Positions 1 to 6,800 are shown, numbered from the stretch's first letter. The stretch: DNA of 64,000 nt from JANQJA01 sp040880285 (GCA_040880285.1 JBBDIT010000076.1:1-64000); one strand, 5' to 3'. Translations and numbers: made by a program. The notes: generated by a model from the sequence alone, not told the origin.

Positions 1-7
1 ATCGACG

Positions 8-73
8 GCATAACGAGGGCGTGAACCTGACAGCGCGCTTCGCGCGCCGCAGGTTACGCCCGGAGCGTTATGT
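8..73. repeat. attC recombination site (integron), short form
   Basis: The site has all parts of an integron attC. R'' is GCATAAC at 8-14 and R' is GTTATGT at 67-73. L'' at 17-29 (GGGCGTGAACCTG) pairs with L' at 50-61 (CAGGTTACGCCC) over 12 bases and leaves one unpaired G at 23, the extrahelical base typical of attC. The loop at 30-49 carries a GCGCG/CGCGC mini-hairpin. The next gene starts 16 bases after R', as in a gene cassette. This site is shorter than, and unrelated in loop sequence to, the three attC-like sites further right. Confidence 0.85.
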
Positions 74-89
74 GTACTAGGGGGCGCCG

Positions 90-779
90 ATGAGAATCCA
101 TCAGGTTACAGACCTGCATGTTCCGGATGATGCGCGCGACGATAGATTTTCGCACGTGCGTGAGAATGTCCTGCGACAATTTCACTTCGTCGATGCAGAG
201 ACGCCTGACCTTTTCGTGATATCTGGCGACTTAACAATGACGGATGGATCGGCCACTGGTTGTCAGTGGATACGCGACAACCTACCGAACGTGCCGGTGG
301 TCGTCATCCCAGGTAACCATGACGATCCACTGTTGATCCAGCAAATCTTCGGAGCTTGGCCCTTGCAGAACGAACATGCCGAGTGCTCGGTGGTGTTTCT
401 CGATACATCTTCCGATCGGCTGCCGCCTGACCAGATCGCAGCGTTGGAGAAGCTGAACTGTAAGCAACCGTGCTTGCTGTTTCTTCACCATCCGCCACAT
501 CTGATCGGTTCCGGTTTTATGTCGAAGAACCAGCCCTTACTTAATTGCATCGATGCGGCGAACGCGATTTCGGCGTCTAGAGTTGGGCATGTGTTTTGCG
601 GCCACTATCACAATGCAGCGCATGTTTCGTGTGAGGGGTTCGAACTTTACCTTACCCCATCTCCGGCGTTTCAGATTGCCCTGAATTCGGAGTTGTTTAT
701 GATGGAGGAGTTTCAGCCTGCGGTGAGGACGATACACGTGGAGTCAGGTCGCGTTTCCGCTGAGCTTGCATATGTGTGA
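90..779 (+). CDS. Metallophosphoesterase (calcineurin-like), integron cassette gene
   Basis: A 229-residue calcineurin-like phosphoesterase, a family that hydrolyses phosphomono- or diesters at a two-metal centre. The metal-binding motifs appear in order: DLH near residue 8, GDLT near 47, GNHDD near 76, HHPPH near 134 and GHYH near 171. It has no signal peptide or membrane segment, so it should be cytoplasmic. The family includes cyclic-nucleotide and glycerophosphodiester phosphodiesterases such as CpdA and GpdQ, but the substrate cannot be read here. The ATG lies just after an attC site and the next attC begins within 10 bases of the stop, so the gene fills one integron cassette. Confidence 0.85.
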   Translation: MRIHQVTDLHVPDDARDDRFSHVRENVLRQFHFVDAETPDLFVISGDLTMTDGSATGCQWIRDNLPNVPVVVIPGNHDDPLLIQQIFGAWPLQNEHAECSVVFLDTSSDRLPPDQIAALEKLNCKQPCLLFLHHPPHLIGSGFMSKNQPLLNCIDAANAISASRVGHVFCGHYHNAAHVSCEGFELYLTPSPAFQIALNSELFMMEEFQPAVRTIHVESGRVSAELAYV

Positions 780-786
780 GATTCGT

Positions 787-800
787 ACACATAACATGTG
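787..800. repeat. Left part of an attC site split by an insertion sequence
   Basis: ACATAAC at 789-795 directly follows the metallophosphoesterase stop. It is the exact complement of the GTTATGT cores at 2342-2348 and 3002-3008, so it reads as the R'' core of that cassette's attC. The matching L'', L' and R' parts are found only after the IS, at 2262-2348. Confidence 0.7.
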
Positions 801-803
801 TCT

Positions 804-815
804 ATGGACTCCTCC
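804..815 (+). repeat. Left subterminal inverted repeat of the IS
   Basis: ATGGACTCCTCC, exact inverted match of 2244-2255. The first ten bases also recur in direct orientation at 2182-2191, immediately upstream of the transposase start. Confidence 0.8.
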
Positions 816-1150
816 GTCAACATTTGATAAGCCCAACAGTTCCTCGGTGGCGCGCGGACTTTCAGTAAACACGCGGTACGTTGGACAAAGAGCCCCGGTT
901 GCAAACGTCTGGGCGACCCCGTCTATACGACCTCTTATGTGAGACACCACGGTCTCGGGTCAAACTAGGTTCCGCGCCCGACCTGCCTAGGCGGCCCCAC
1001 CCATCGTTGAAGCGAGCATGATGCTCGAACATGTTATCGGCCTCGGGTCGGGCCCGGAGTTCGGTTGACTAGTTGTCACGGGTGCACCGGTGTTGGTGGG
1101 TTAGGATTGATCATTGATCGTCTGTTCTGTCTCTGGTTTCTTGGTTTTGA
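816..1150 (-). ncRNA. Candidate guide (seekRNA/bridge) RNA region of the IS
   Basis: This 335-base stretch between the transposase 3' end and the left IS end has no convincing ORF. In IS1111-group elements the RNA that guides target choice is encoded in this place, on the transposase strand. It contains several inverted repeats, for example GAGCATGATGCTC at 1013-1025. ACATGTTAT at 1029-1037 is the complement of ATAACATGT at 791-799, the attC sequence flanking the insertion. A seven-base TTATGTG, part of the attC core, lies near 935. The location follows family knowledge; transcription and exact ends are inferred. Confidence 0.5.
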
Positions 1151-2178
1151 TTATCGTCGCTGGTACTGCTCCTCACGTGTCCACACACACCAGATGATGC
1201 GCGCCATTTTGTTGGCAAGGGCAACCGCTGCGGTGTTGTGGCAACTACGCGCTTTCAGCGCAAGCGCCTGGGCGGCCCCGCCCACCGTTGCAATTCAGTT
1301 CGATTTTCTTCACTGGTTCTCGCGGCAGCGAGCAGCGCGGAGCGGGCACCGTGGATCAGCATCGTTCGCAAATAGGGATCACCTTTCTTGGTGATCCCGC
1401 CCAGTCGACGCGTGTTACCTGAAGAAAATTCCCGGGGCGTGACGCCAAGCCAGGCACTGAACTGGCGGCCATGCATAAAGGTGTAGATGCTGGGTACAGA
1501 TGCCGCCATCGCAGTAGCGATGATCAAACCGATGCCGGGTATCGTCATCAGCCGTTGCACCACCGGGTCGTGTTTACCGATCGCGGCGAGTTGCTGCTCA
1601 ATATCCTTGAGACGTTGCTCGAGTTCTGCGATCTCCTCAACCACGGGAAGCAATGACTGTCGCAGGATCTCTGGTAGTAGCTCGGTCTGCTCTCCCAACA
1701 ACGATGCGAACCGCGAGGTTGCCCTGGGCAGTGACAAACCGAATTCGGCGAGCAGACCGCGAACCAGATTGATCCGCTGTTTGCGCGTCTTGTCATACTG
1801 GCTGCGAATCCGATGCAGGCCCTGCAGTGCCTGTTGGTTCTCGTTTTTGACCGGGACGGGTTTGAGCTCCTGGTCCTGATTCGCTCGCAGCAACGCATCG
1901 GCGTCGGCCGAATCAGTCTTGTTGCGACGCACGTACGGGCGCACATAAGGGGCATGGATCAATCGTGGTTGATGGCCGTACGCCGTGGCCTTGCGCGCCC
2001 AGTGGTGTGCAGAGCCACAGGTCTCCATCACGAGGGTGGCCGGTTCATGATTGGCCAGAAAACGATCAAACTGTGATCTTGAGAGACGCTTTCGGGAAAC
2101 GATGCGTCCCGTCTGGTTCGAAACCGAGACCTGGAACACAGACTTTGCGAGATCAACCCCAATGGTCGTAGTATTCAT
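1151..2178 (-). pseudogene. IS110-family (IS1111 group) transposase, frameshifted near the C-terminus
   Basis: The first 307 residues read as a DEDD transposase with a RuvC-like N-terminal domain: D in GVDLAKS near residue 8, E in METCGS, the DxxD of NKTDSADAD, then the C-terminal transposase domain beginning at IPGIG and running through SAWLGVTPREF. The frame ends at 1255 after QRWAGPPRRLR. The expected ending (ALALKARSCHNTAAVALANK and 18 more residues) is present in another frame down to a TAA at 1151. Relative to an uninterrupted frame there are 14 extra bases at about 1265-1278, which cause the shift. Either the protein ends early with 11 foreign residues, or the gene is dead. The C-terminal domain holds the active serine in this family and lies before the break. 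Confidence 0.85.
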
Positions 2179-2243
2179 GTTATGGACTCCTTCATGCCGT
2201 TAAAGAGATGCTTGGCACATTGCGATGCCGTCCTGCACTGGCA

Positions 2244-2255
2244 GGAGGAGTCCAT
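2244..2255 (-). repeat. Right subterminal inverted repeat of the IS
   Basis: GGAGGAGTCCAT, exact complement of 804-815. Together with the direct copy at 2182-2191 it can form a hairpin of about 74 bases upstream of the transposase start. Confidence 0.8.
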
Positions 2256-2261
2256 CTTATC

Positions 2262-2348
2262 GTTGAAGCAGACGAAGGAACCTGTCACTCCGTGTGCCTT
2301 CGCAAACGCTGCGCCAGAACCGCTTCGCAGCTTAACCTGGTGTTATGT
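2262..2348. repeat. Right part of the split attC site
   Basis: L'' GTTGAAGC (2262-2269) pairs with L' GCTTAAC (2330-2336), leaving one unpaired G at 2265, and R' GTTATGT stands at 2342-2348. Its R'' partner ACATAAC lies beyond the IS at 789-795. The inner part AACCTGTCACTCCGTGTGCC is nearly repeated in the sites at 2904-3008 and 3948-4001, so these three sites form one homogeneous family, as expected for a resident chromosomal integron. Confidence 0.75.
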
Positions 2349-2380
2349 TCCTTTCGCTAGTCGCGAGGTAGAATCGGACC

Positions 2381-2611
2381 ATGGCTAGTATCGCTGAAAT
2401 TGAAAAGGAATTGCTGCAACTCAGTCCGTCGGACCGAGCCAGGATAGCAGTGGCGGCATGGGAGAGCCTCGCTCGAGACCCAGCTTCTGCTGCCGACCCG
2501 ACTTTGGACCCAGATGGGCTTGATCTGGCTCAGGCAAGAGATGCCGACCTGGAGTCGGGCACCAACGCACTCGGAATTGAGGAATTTCGCCGCCAAACGG
2601 GCGGAGAATGA
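2381..2611 (+). CDS. Antitoxin of a ParE/RelE-type toxin-antitoxin pair (addiction module component)
   Basis: A 76-residue protein that resembles the 'putative addiction module component' family: helical start MASIAEIEKELLQLS, a SDRARIAVAAWESL segment and an acidic C-terminal half. Members are antitoxins that bind and neutralise RelE/ParE-fold toxins and usually repress their own promoter. The stop overlaps the start of the toxin gene by four bases (ATGA), the standard arrangement. The gene starts 32 bases after an attC core, so the pair is a cassette; such pairs are common in large cassette arrays and are thought to stabilise them. Confidence 0.8.
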   Translation: MASIAEIEKELLQLSPSDRARIAVAAWESLARDPASAADPTLDPDGLDLAQARDADLESGTNALGIEEFRRQTGGE

Positions 2612-2901
2612 AACTCGAGTTCCATCCGGACACTGTCGGAGACCTGAATGATGCCGTCGAGTTCTACGAACGTCAGCAAATTGGACTCGGGTCAGAACTT
2701 CGCGAGGAAATCTTCCGGACGATTGACCGAATCGTTGCTGATCCCCACTTCTTTCGTGCCGTTCGATCAGACATTCGACGATGCCTCGCGCACCGATTTC
2801 CTTTCTCCGTATTGTTTCGTGTCGTTGATCCCGACACGATCCGAGTGTTGGTAATACGGCACCATAGGCAGCGTCCAGAACTTGGAGAAGAACGCCGATG
2901 A
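2608..2901 (+). CDS. RelE/ParE-superfamily toxin
   Basis: A 97-residue protein with the usual ParE-like pattern: the N-terminal strand KLEFHPDTVGDLNDAVEFYE, a central helix pair, then RRCLAHRFPFSVLFRV and a final strand VLVIRHHRQRPE. The family poisons either DNA gyrase (ParE) or translating ribosomes (RelE); the target cannot be decided from sequence. The RHHRQRP ending is typical of ParE/RelE toxins paired with addiction-module antitoxins. It is translationally coupled to the antitoxin. The protein looks intact. Confidence 0.85.
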   Translation: MKLEFHPDTVGDLNDAVEFYERQQIGLGSELREEIFRTIDRIVADPHFFRAVRSDIRRCLAHRFPFSVLFRVVDPDTIRVLVIRHHRQRPELGEERR

Positions 2902-2903
2902 AC

Positions 2904-3008
2904 GCGGAACTTAGGTTCAAGTTTGAAGCTGACCAGGGAACCTGTCACTTCAATTGCTTGCGCAACCCGCGCACCAGAACGTCCAGGCAGTTAAACCGGG
3001 TGTTATGT
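2904..3008. repeat. attC site after the toxin-antitoxin cassette
   Basis: R' is GTTATGT at 3002-3008. L' CAGTTAAAC (2988-2996) pairs with L'' GTTTGAAGCTG (2921-2931) apart from unpaired G residues. The inner sequence matches the site at 2262-2348. R'' is weak: only GCGGAAC at 2904-2910 retains the terminal AAC, so the left core may have decayed. Confidence 0.65.
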
Positions 3009-3032
3009 GTATGAATCAGAACGGAGGAACAG

Positions 3033-3392
3033 ATGAAGTCTATTACGACCTCGCTTATGTTTATTGGAGATCAGTCTAAAAAAGCCGAGGAAGCCATCAG
3101 GTTTTATACTTCTCTATTTCCCAATTCAAAGATCGCCGATATTCAGCGCTACCAAGCTGGAGAACACGAACCAGAAGGTTCCACCAGGATGGCTAGATTT
3201 TCGATCAATGGCACCGAGCTTATGGCGCAGCACTACGCAGCCTTCGGCTGCCGGAAGCTCGCAAGCTCGCGCCGGTGTCTGCGGTGTTGGGCATCGGTGA
3301 CTCCAGGGTTGCATAGGCACCGGGCAGGGCAGCCAGCACCGGTTTCATACGAGTTCAATGGACAGGTTTCCGAGGAGGAAAAGGATGAGTAA
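3033..3392 (+). pseudogene. PhnB-like VOC-family protein, 3' truncated and fused to foreign sequence
   Basis: The first 66 or so residues (MKSITTSLMFIGDQSKKAEE onward, with FYTSLFPNSKI and MARFSINGTELMAQ) match the start of PhnB-like VOC proteins, which are usually 120-160 residues long. From about 3228 the similarity stops and the frame runs through unrelated sequence rich in R, C and S that resembles no VOC C-terminus. The second half of the fold, including the last metal-ligand region, is therefore missing. It begins 25 bases after an attC core, so it was the first gene of this cassette. Rated a pseudogene. Confidence 0.7.
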
Positions 3393-3567
3393 CTATAGCT
3401 ATAGCGGAAGTTGTTTTTGTGGTGCCGTTCAGTTAGCCGTCAGCGCTGAGCCTGCGGCCATGGGCTTGATCGATGTCTACGTGGCGGTTATCCCCGAGTT
3501 CCCCTACCAACCCGGTGTTATAGGTCTGCACGCTTCGTATCGAGACGCCGATGAACACCGTGTATAA
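3385..3567 (+). pseudogene. GFA-family protein with an internal deletion
   Basis: The start (MSNYSYSGSCFCGAVQLAVS, after a GGAGGAAAAGG ribosome-binding site) is a typical GFA/CENP-V N-terminus with its first zinc cysteines. After about 27 residues it jumps to LIDVYVAVIPEFPYQP, which resembles the C-terminal part of the same family. About 60 central residues, with the remaining zinc ligands, are gone, and the last residues drift out of the family pattern. It overlaps the next gene by 17 bases. An in-frame internal deletion is the simplest reading. Confidence 0.65.
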
Positions 3568-3934
3568 AGGAGCGTGCATGTGTCGTGCAGTCCGCTTTAG
3601 TTGGAGTGGTGCACCACGCTTTGTGAAGGAATGTGTATGCGAATCCTGTCGCAGGGCACATGGAGCTTCGGTTGTGGGCTGGGCAGGTGGCCCGTCTTCG
3701 CAATTCAAGCTCGAGAAAGGGGAGTCTTCTCTCAAGTGGTATCGCTCAAGCGCTGAATCGGAACGAGGTTTTTGTATTGAGTGTGGAACCAGAGTGCTAT
3801 TCCGGTCTACCAAGTGGGAAGACGAGATTCACGTGGCGCTTGCGTGCTTGGAGCATCATGATTTAGTTTCAACAGGCATGAGCTTTGAACAAGATTTGCC
3901 GTCCTGGACAATCATGACAGCTAGAAAGCCGTAG
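3551..3934 (+). CDS. GFA-family protein (glutathione-dependent formaldehyde-activating enzyme-like)
   Basis: A 127-residue zinc-binding protein of the GFA/CENP-V family. Zinc ligands are visible in GACMCRAVRF (residues 8-17), CVCESCRRAHG (near 29-39) and CIECGTRV (near 76-83). The family is named for an enzyme that adds formaldehyde to glutathione, but most members have unknown substrates, so the activity is not assigned. The length is normal for the family and all cysteine clusters are present. It follows the deleted GFA fragment and precedes a degenerate attC, so it is probably the last cassette gene of the array. Confidence 0.8.
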   Translation: MNTVYKGACMCRAVRFSWSGAPRFVKECVCESCRRAHGASVVGWAGGPSSQFKLEKGESSLKWYRSSAESERGFCIECGTRVLFRSTKWEDEIHVALACLEHHDLVSTGMSFEQDLPSWTIMTARKP

Positions 3935-3947
3935 CTTATGGACACGC

Positions 3948-4001
3948 GCATAATATGAAATTGAAGCTGCCCGGGCACAACCTGTCACTCCGTTTGCTTT
4001 C
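3948..4001. repeat. Degenerate, truncated attC site at the end of the cassette array
   Basis: GCATAAT (3948-3954) resembles R'', and TTGAAGCTGCC (3961-3971) matches the L'' of the two preceding sites. The stretch ACAACCTGTCACTCCGT is shared with them. After about 4001 the similarity stops: no L' or R' core follows. This marks the right end of the recognisable array. Confidence 0.6.
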
Positions 4002-4058
4002 GAGGCAGGATCGGCGCTGGAGTGTCAAAGTGCGCTCCGGTTGCGCACAGTAGTGTTG

Positions 4059-4634
4059 ATGGGTATGCGATGGGCGAATACGAATTTGCGCTATGGCGTC
4101 GTCTCGGTACTTTTGCACTGGTTGATGTTCTTGCTGATTGTCGGCGTCTACGCTTGTATTGAACTGCGTGAGCTCTATCCTCGGGGCAGCGATCCACGGG
4201 AGGCGTTAAAGCAGTGGCACTTTACGCTGGGGCTAACGGTGTTCGTCCTGGCGTGGTTTCGAATTGGCCTCTATCTCGGCCAGAAACGACCAGTAATCGT
4301 GCCACCCCCACCCGATTGGCAACAATCGCTCGCGCGCATCGTACAGGTCTTGCTATTAGTCGTGATGGTGGGGATGCCCATTGGTGGTTGGCTGGCGCTG
4401 AGTACAGGTGGTGAGGAAATTCCATTTTATGGTATGCATATGCCACCCCTGATGGGGAAGGATGAGGCATTGGCAGACCTGGTTGAAGATGTGCACGAAA
4501 CAATCGGTAAATTGCTTTATTTCCTGATCGGGCTGCATGCTGCTGCAGCGTTGTTTCACCATTACTTTCAAGGCGACAACACACTGCGCCGTATGTTGCC
4601 GGGCCAGAGCCACGCTGATGACGCCAGCAGTTGA
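4059..4634 (+). CDS. Cytochrome b561-type diheme membrane protein
   Basis: A prokaryotic cytochrome b561 domain, about 190 residues with four membrane segments. These proteins carry two b-type hemes and move electrons between quinols and periplasmic or membrane acceptors. Histidines suited to bind heme lie in the first membrane segment (LLHWLMFLL), before the second (QWHFTLGLTVF), and in the fourth (IGLHAAAALFHH). ATG codons at 4041, 4059 and 4065 are possible; one of the later two is favoured because family members start a few residues before the NTxxRYG motif. The 3' end overlaps the start of the next gene by 17 bases. Confidence 0.85.
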   Translation: MGMRWANTNLRYGVVSVLLHWLMFLLIVGVYACIELRELYPRGSDPREALKQWHFTLGLTVFVLAWFRIGLYLGQKRPVIVPPPPDWQQSLARIVQVLLLVVMVGMPIGGWLALSTGGEEIPFYGMHMPPLMGKDEALADLVEDVHETIGKLLYFLIGLHAAAALFHHYFQGDNTLRRMLPGQSHADDASS

Positions 4635-5085
4635 AGTGATTCGGGCCGCAGAGGTACCCCATACCATTCATGCCTATGAGCACAGCAGTGATGCCGCTTC
4701 ATACGGAATGGAAGCGGTTGAAAAACTGGGTGTGCCTGAGTCGCGGGTGTTCAAGACTTTGGTTGCGAAACTCGACGGCAAGGATCTGGTTGTGGCTGTC
4801 CTGCCAGTTTCTGCGACGCTTCGTATGAAGTCTCTAGCCAGGGTTGCCGGCGGCAAAAGGGCTGAAATGGCACAGCCCGATGAAGTTGAAAGGGTTACGG
4901 GTTATGTGTTGGGTGGGGTCAGTCCACTCGGCCAGAGAAAGTTGTTACCAACATTCCTGGATGAGCGCGCAACTCACTACGAGACGATCTATGTCAGCGC
5001 AGGCAAGCGCGGGCTTGAGATCGAACTCGCGGCCAGTACGCTCCAAGGACTGACCGGAGCAAGTATCGCTGCGATCACAGCTTGA
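4618..5085 (+). CDS. ybaK: Cys-tRNA(Pro)/Cys-tRNA(Cys) deacylase, YbaK/EbsC family
   Basis: A 155-residue free-standing YbaK domain. YbaK hydrolyses Cys-tRNA(Pro), clearing a mischarging error that prolyl-tRNA synthetase cannot edit itself. Family marks are VFKTLVAKLDG with the catalytic lysine near residue 44, VLPVSATLRMKSLA, and GYVLGGVSPLGQRK. The ATG at 4618 gives the family's normal start (MTPAVEVIRAAEVPHTIHAY); longer upstream reading would run through the cytochrome gene. The overlap of 17 bases suggests co-transcription. The partner enzyme, ProS, is encoded at 53158-54879 in the same window. Confidence 0.88.
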   Translation: MTPAVEVIRAAEVPHTIHAYEHSSDAASYGMEAVEKLGVPESRVFKTLVAKLDGKDLVVAVLPVSATLRMKSLARVAGGKRAEMAQPDEVERVTGYVLGGVSPLGQRKLLPTFLDERATHYETIYVSAGKRGLEIELAASTLQGLTGASIAAITA

Positions 5086-5189
5086 TGCATGGGAGGATTC
5101 GATAAGCAGCGCCACTAAGTTTGGTGCACAAGCTTACAATAATGCATTCTCTAATCATTGATTAAAGGATCATGGTAGCCTTGAGATAC

Positions 5190-5278
5190 GAGAGACCAGA
5201 CGTCGGTTGAGCCGGCAATGAAATTCCCAGGTCGTGCCGAGGCAGGTGATGCCGGTCAGTTCGGTTCAAACCAGGGCA
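5190..5278 (+). promoter_or_regulatory. Structured leader of nhaA, candidate cation riboswitch
   Basis: The leader between ybaK and nhaA is GC-rich and foldable. TGAGCCGGCA (5208-5217) pairs with TGCCGGTCA (5250-5258) in a nine-pair stem with one bulged G, and GGTT/AACC (5263-5266 with 5269-5272) forms a small hairpin over the ribosome-binding region. The nhaA-I and nhaA-II RNA motifs, described as lithium/sodium riboswitches, lie in leaders of nhaA genes. Membership in either class is not established here; the assignment rests on position and foldability. Confidence 0.4.
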
Positions 5279-6511
5279 ATGAGCGTTGAAAAACTTATGA
5301 GCGATAATTCCTATGAGCCGGAAAGTACTTTTATTTCCGACTTCCTGAAGCACGAACAGGCCGCAGGCATCATGCTGATCGGCGCATCGATCATCGCGAT
5401 CCTGCTGGCGAACTCGGCGTTCGACCAATATTACCAGCTGTTGATTGACACTCGTGTCATGGTAGCAGTGGGTGCGTTTGAGATCGCAAAGCCATTGCTG
5501 CTATGGGTGAATGACGGTTTGATGGCGGTATTTTTCCTGTTGGTTGGCCTCGAGCTCAAGCGCGAGGTGGTTGATGGCGAGTTGTCGGAGGTTCGCAAAG
5601 TCATTCTACCGGCATTGGGTGGGATCGGCGGAATGGCAGTACCGGCAGCAATCTATGTATATCTCAATTTCGATGACCCGGTCGCGATTCAGGGCTGGGC
5701 GATTCCGGCCGCGACGGATATCGCGTTTGCACTGGGCATTCTGACGCTGCTCGGCTCCAGGGTGCCAGCCAGCCTCAAGATTTTTTTGACTTCCCTGGCC
5801 ATCTTCGACGACATAGGTGCGATTGTCATTATTGCGTTGTTCTATACCAGTCACATATCCCTTGCAGCGCTCATTGTGGCAGCGATTTGTCTGTCGTTAC
5901 TGTTCTATCTGAACCGGCGTGGTGTTCTCGAGACCAGCCCCTATATTGTGATCGGCGCCGTCATGTGGGCCGCGCTGCTGAAGTCGGGCGTGCACGCGAC
6001 GCTGGCAGGCATTCTACTCGCGATGTTCATCCCTATCAGGTCGGCCAGGGCACCTGGTGTGTCGCCACTCAAGGATCTGGAACACAATCTTCATGCGGTG
6101 GTCGCGTTCTTCATCCTGCCGGTCTTTGCGTTCTGTAATGCCGGGATTAACTTTACCGGTATCGGTATTGAGGCCATTACGCATCCGGTGCCTTTCGGTA
6201 TTGCGCTTGGACTTTTCTTTGGCAAGCAGCTGGGAGTGTTTGGCCTTTGTTGGCTTGGCGTCAAGGCAGGTTTGGCAAAGTTGCCAGAGGATATTTCGTG
6301 GCTTTCACTTTATGGGGTTGCGGTCTTATGCGGCGTCGGGTTCACGATGAGCCTGTTTATTTCATCGCTGGCGTTCCAGGAAACCGGTGTCAACACGATG
6401 GTGGATGAGCGCCTGGGTATTATCATCGGTTCAGTATTGTCTGGTGTGGTCGGCTTTTTGATTATCAAATTCAGCCTGCGCAAACAGAAGGAACCGGCAC
6501 ATGATTCTTGA
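5279..6511 (+). CDS. nhaA: Na+/H+ antiporter NhaA
   Basis: An inner-membrane sodium/proton antiporter of about 410 residues and 11-12 membrane segments. It expels Na+ or Li+ in exchange for protons and is activated at alkaline pH. Signature segments are seen: LLLVGLELKREVVDGELS-like FFLLVGLELKREVV, IPAATDIAFALGIL, and the ion-binding aspartate pair in IFDDIGAIVIIALFY. ATG at 5279 follows a weak AGGG site; 5297 (MSDNSYEP) is an alternative. A further upstream start at 5234 would run through the structured leader. The 3' end overlaps the next gene by 11 bases. A second antiporter, NhaD, is encoded 4 kb downstream. Confidence 0.93.
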   Translation: MSVEKLMSDNSYEPESTFISDFLKHEQAAGIMLIGASIIAILLANSAFDQYYQLLIDTRVMVAVGAFEIAKPLLLWVNDGLMAVFFLLVGLELKREVVDGELSEVRKVILPALGGIGGMAVPAAIYVYLNFDDPVAIQGWAIPAATDIAFALGILTLLGSRVPASLKIFLTSLAIFDDIGAIVIIALFYTSHISLAALIVAAICLSLLFYLNRRGVLETSPYIVIGAVMWAALLKSGVHATLAGILLAMFIPIRSARAPGVSPLKDLEHNLHAVVAFFILPVFAFCNAGINFTGIGIEAITHPVPFGIALGLFFGKQLGVFGLCWLGVKAGLAKLPEDISWLSLYGVAVLCGVGFTMSLFISSLAFQETGVNTMVDERLGIIIGSVLSGVVGFLIIKFSLRKQKEPAHDS

Positions 6512-6800
6512 AGTGGCCATCCTCGATGTCCGACCGACGCATGAGAACGCCTTTGAAACTGCCTTTGACGAAGCCCAGCACATTATTGCAAGCATGAAGG
6601 GCTATGTCTCACATGAACTTAGGCGCTGCATGGAAAATAGCAGCCGCTACTTGTTGTTGGTGAAGTGGGAGACGCTTGAAGATCACACGGCTGGATTTCG
6701 CGGCTCGCCTGAATATGAAGCCTGGCGTGCCCTGTTGCACCATTTTTATGATCCATTCCCGACCGTGGAGCATTATGAGGCGGTCTGTCCACCCAATTGA
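6501..6800 (+). CDS. Antibiotic biosynthesis monooxygenase (ABM) domain protein
   Basis: A 99-residue dimeric alpha+beta barrel protein of the ABM family. Family marks include the strand MILEVAILDVRP, a central helix with EAQHIIASMKGYVSHEL, the LLVKWETLEDHTAGFRGS segment and a terminal FYDPFPTVEHYE. Members range from quinol and heme monooxygenases to proteins of unknown activity, and no substrate can be assigned. The start lies inside the 3' end of nhaA, so the two are probably co-transcribed. A second ABM protein is at 50541-50909. Confidence 0.8.
   Translation: MILEVAILDVRPTHENAFETAFDEAQHIIASMKGYVSHELRRCMENSSRYLLLVKWETLEDHTAGFRGSPEYEAWRALLHHFYDPFPTVEHYEAVCPPN

Larger units (their letters stand above)
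800..2258 (-). mobile_element. IS110-family insertion sequence, IS1111 group, inserted in an attC site
   Basis: The element of about 1.46 kb is bounded by 12-base subterminal inverted repeats: ATGGACTCCTCC at 804-815 and its exact complement at 2244-2255. The outermost bases are approximate, because such elements carry subterminal repeats and make no target duplication. It holds one DEDD transposase gene on the minus strand and about 330 bases of non-coding DNA beyond that gene's 3' end, the layout of the IS1111 group. The insertion lies between R'' and L'' of an attC site. An IS1111-attC subgroup that targets attC sites is known. The transposase is frameshifted, so the copy may no longer move by itself. 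Confidence 0.85.

Noticed and set aside
1065..2076. Plus-strand open frames antisense to the transposase
   Set aside because: They have no ribosome-binding sites or family resemblance and lie opposite an obvious transposase; shadows of its codon usage.
2357..2920. Minus-strand 187-codon frame opposite the toxin-antitoxin pair
   Set aside because: The plus-strand pair is clear in family and coupling; the antisense frame is composition noise.
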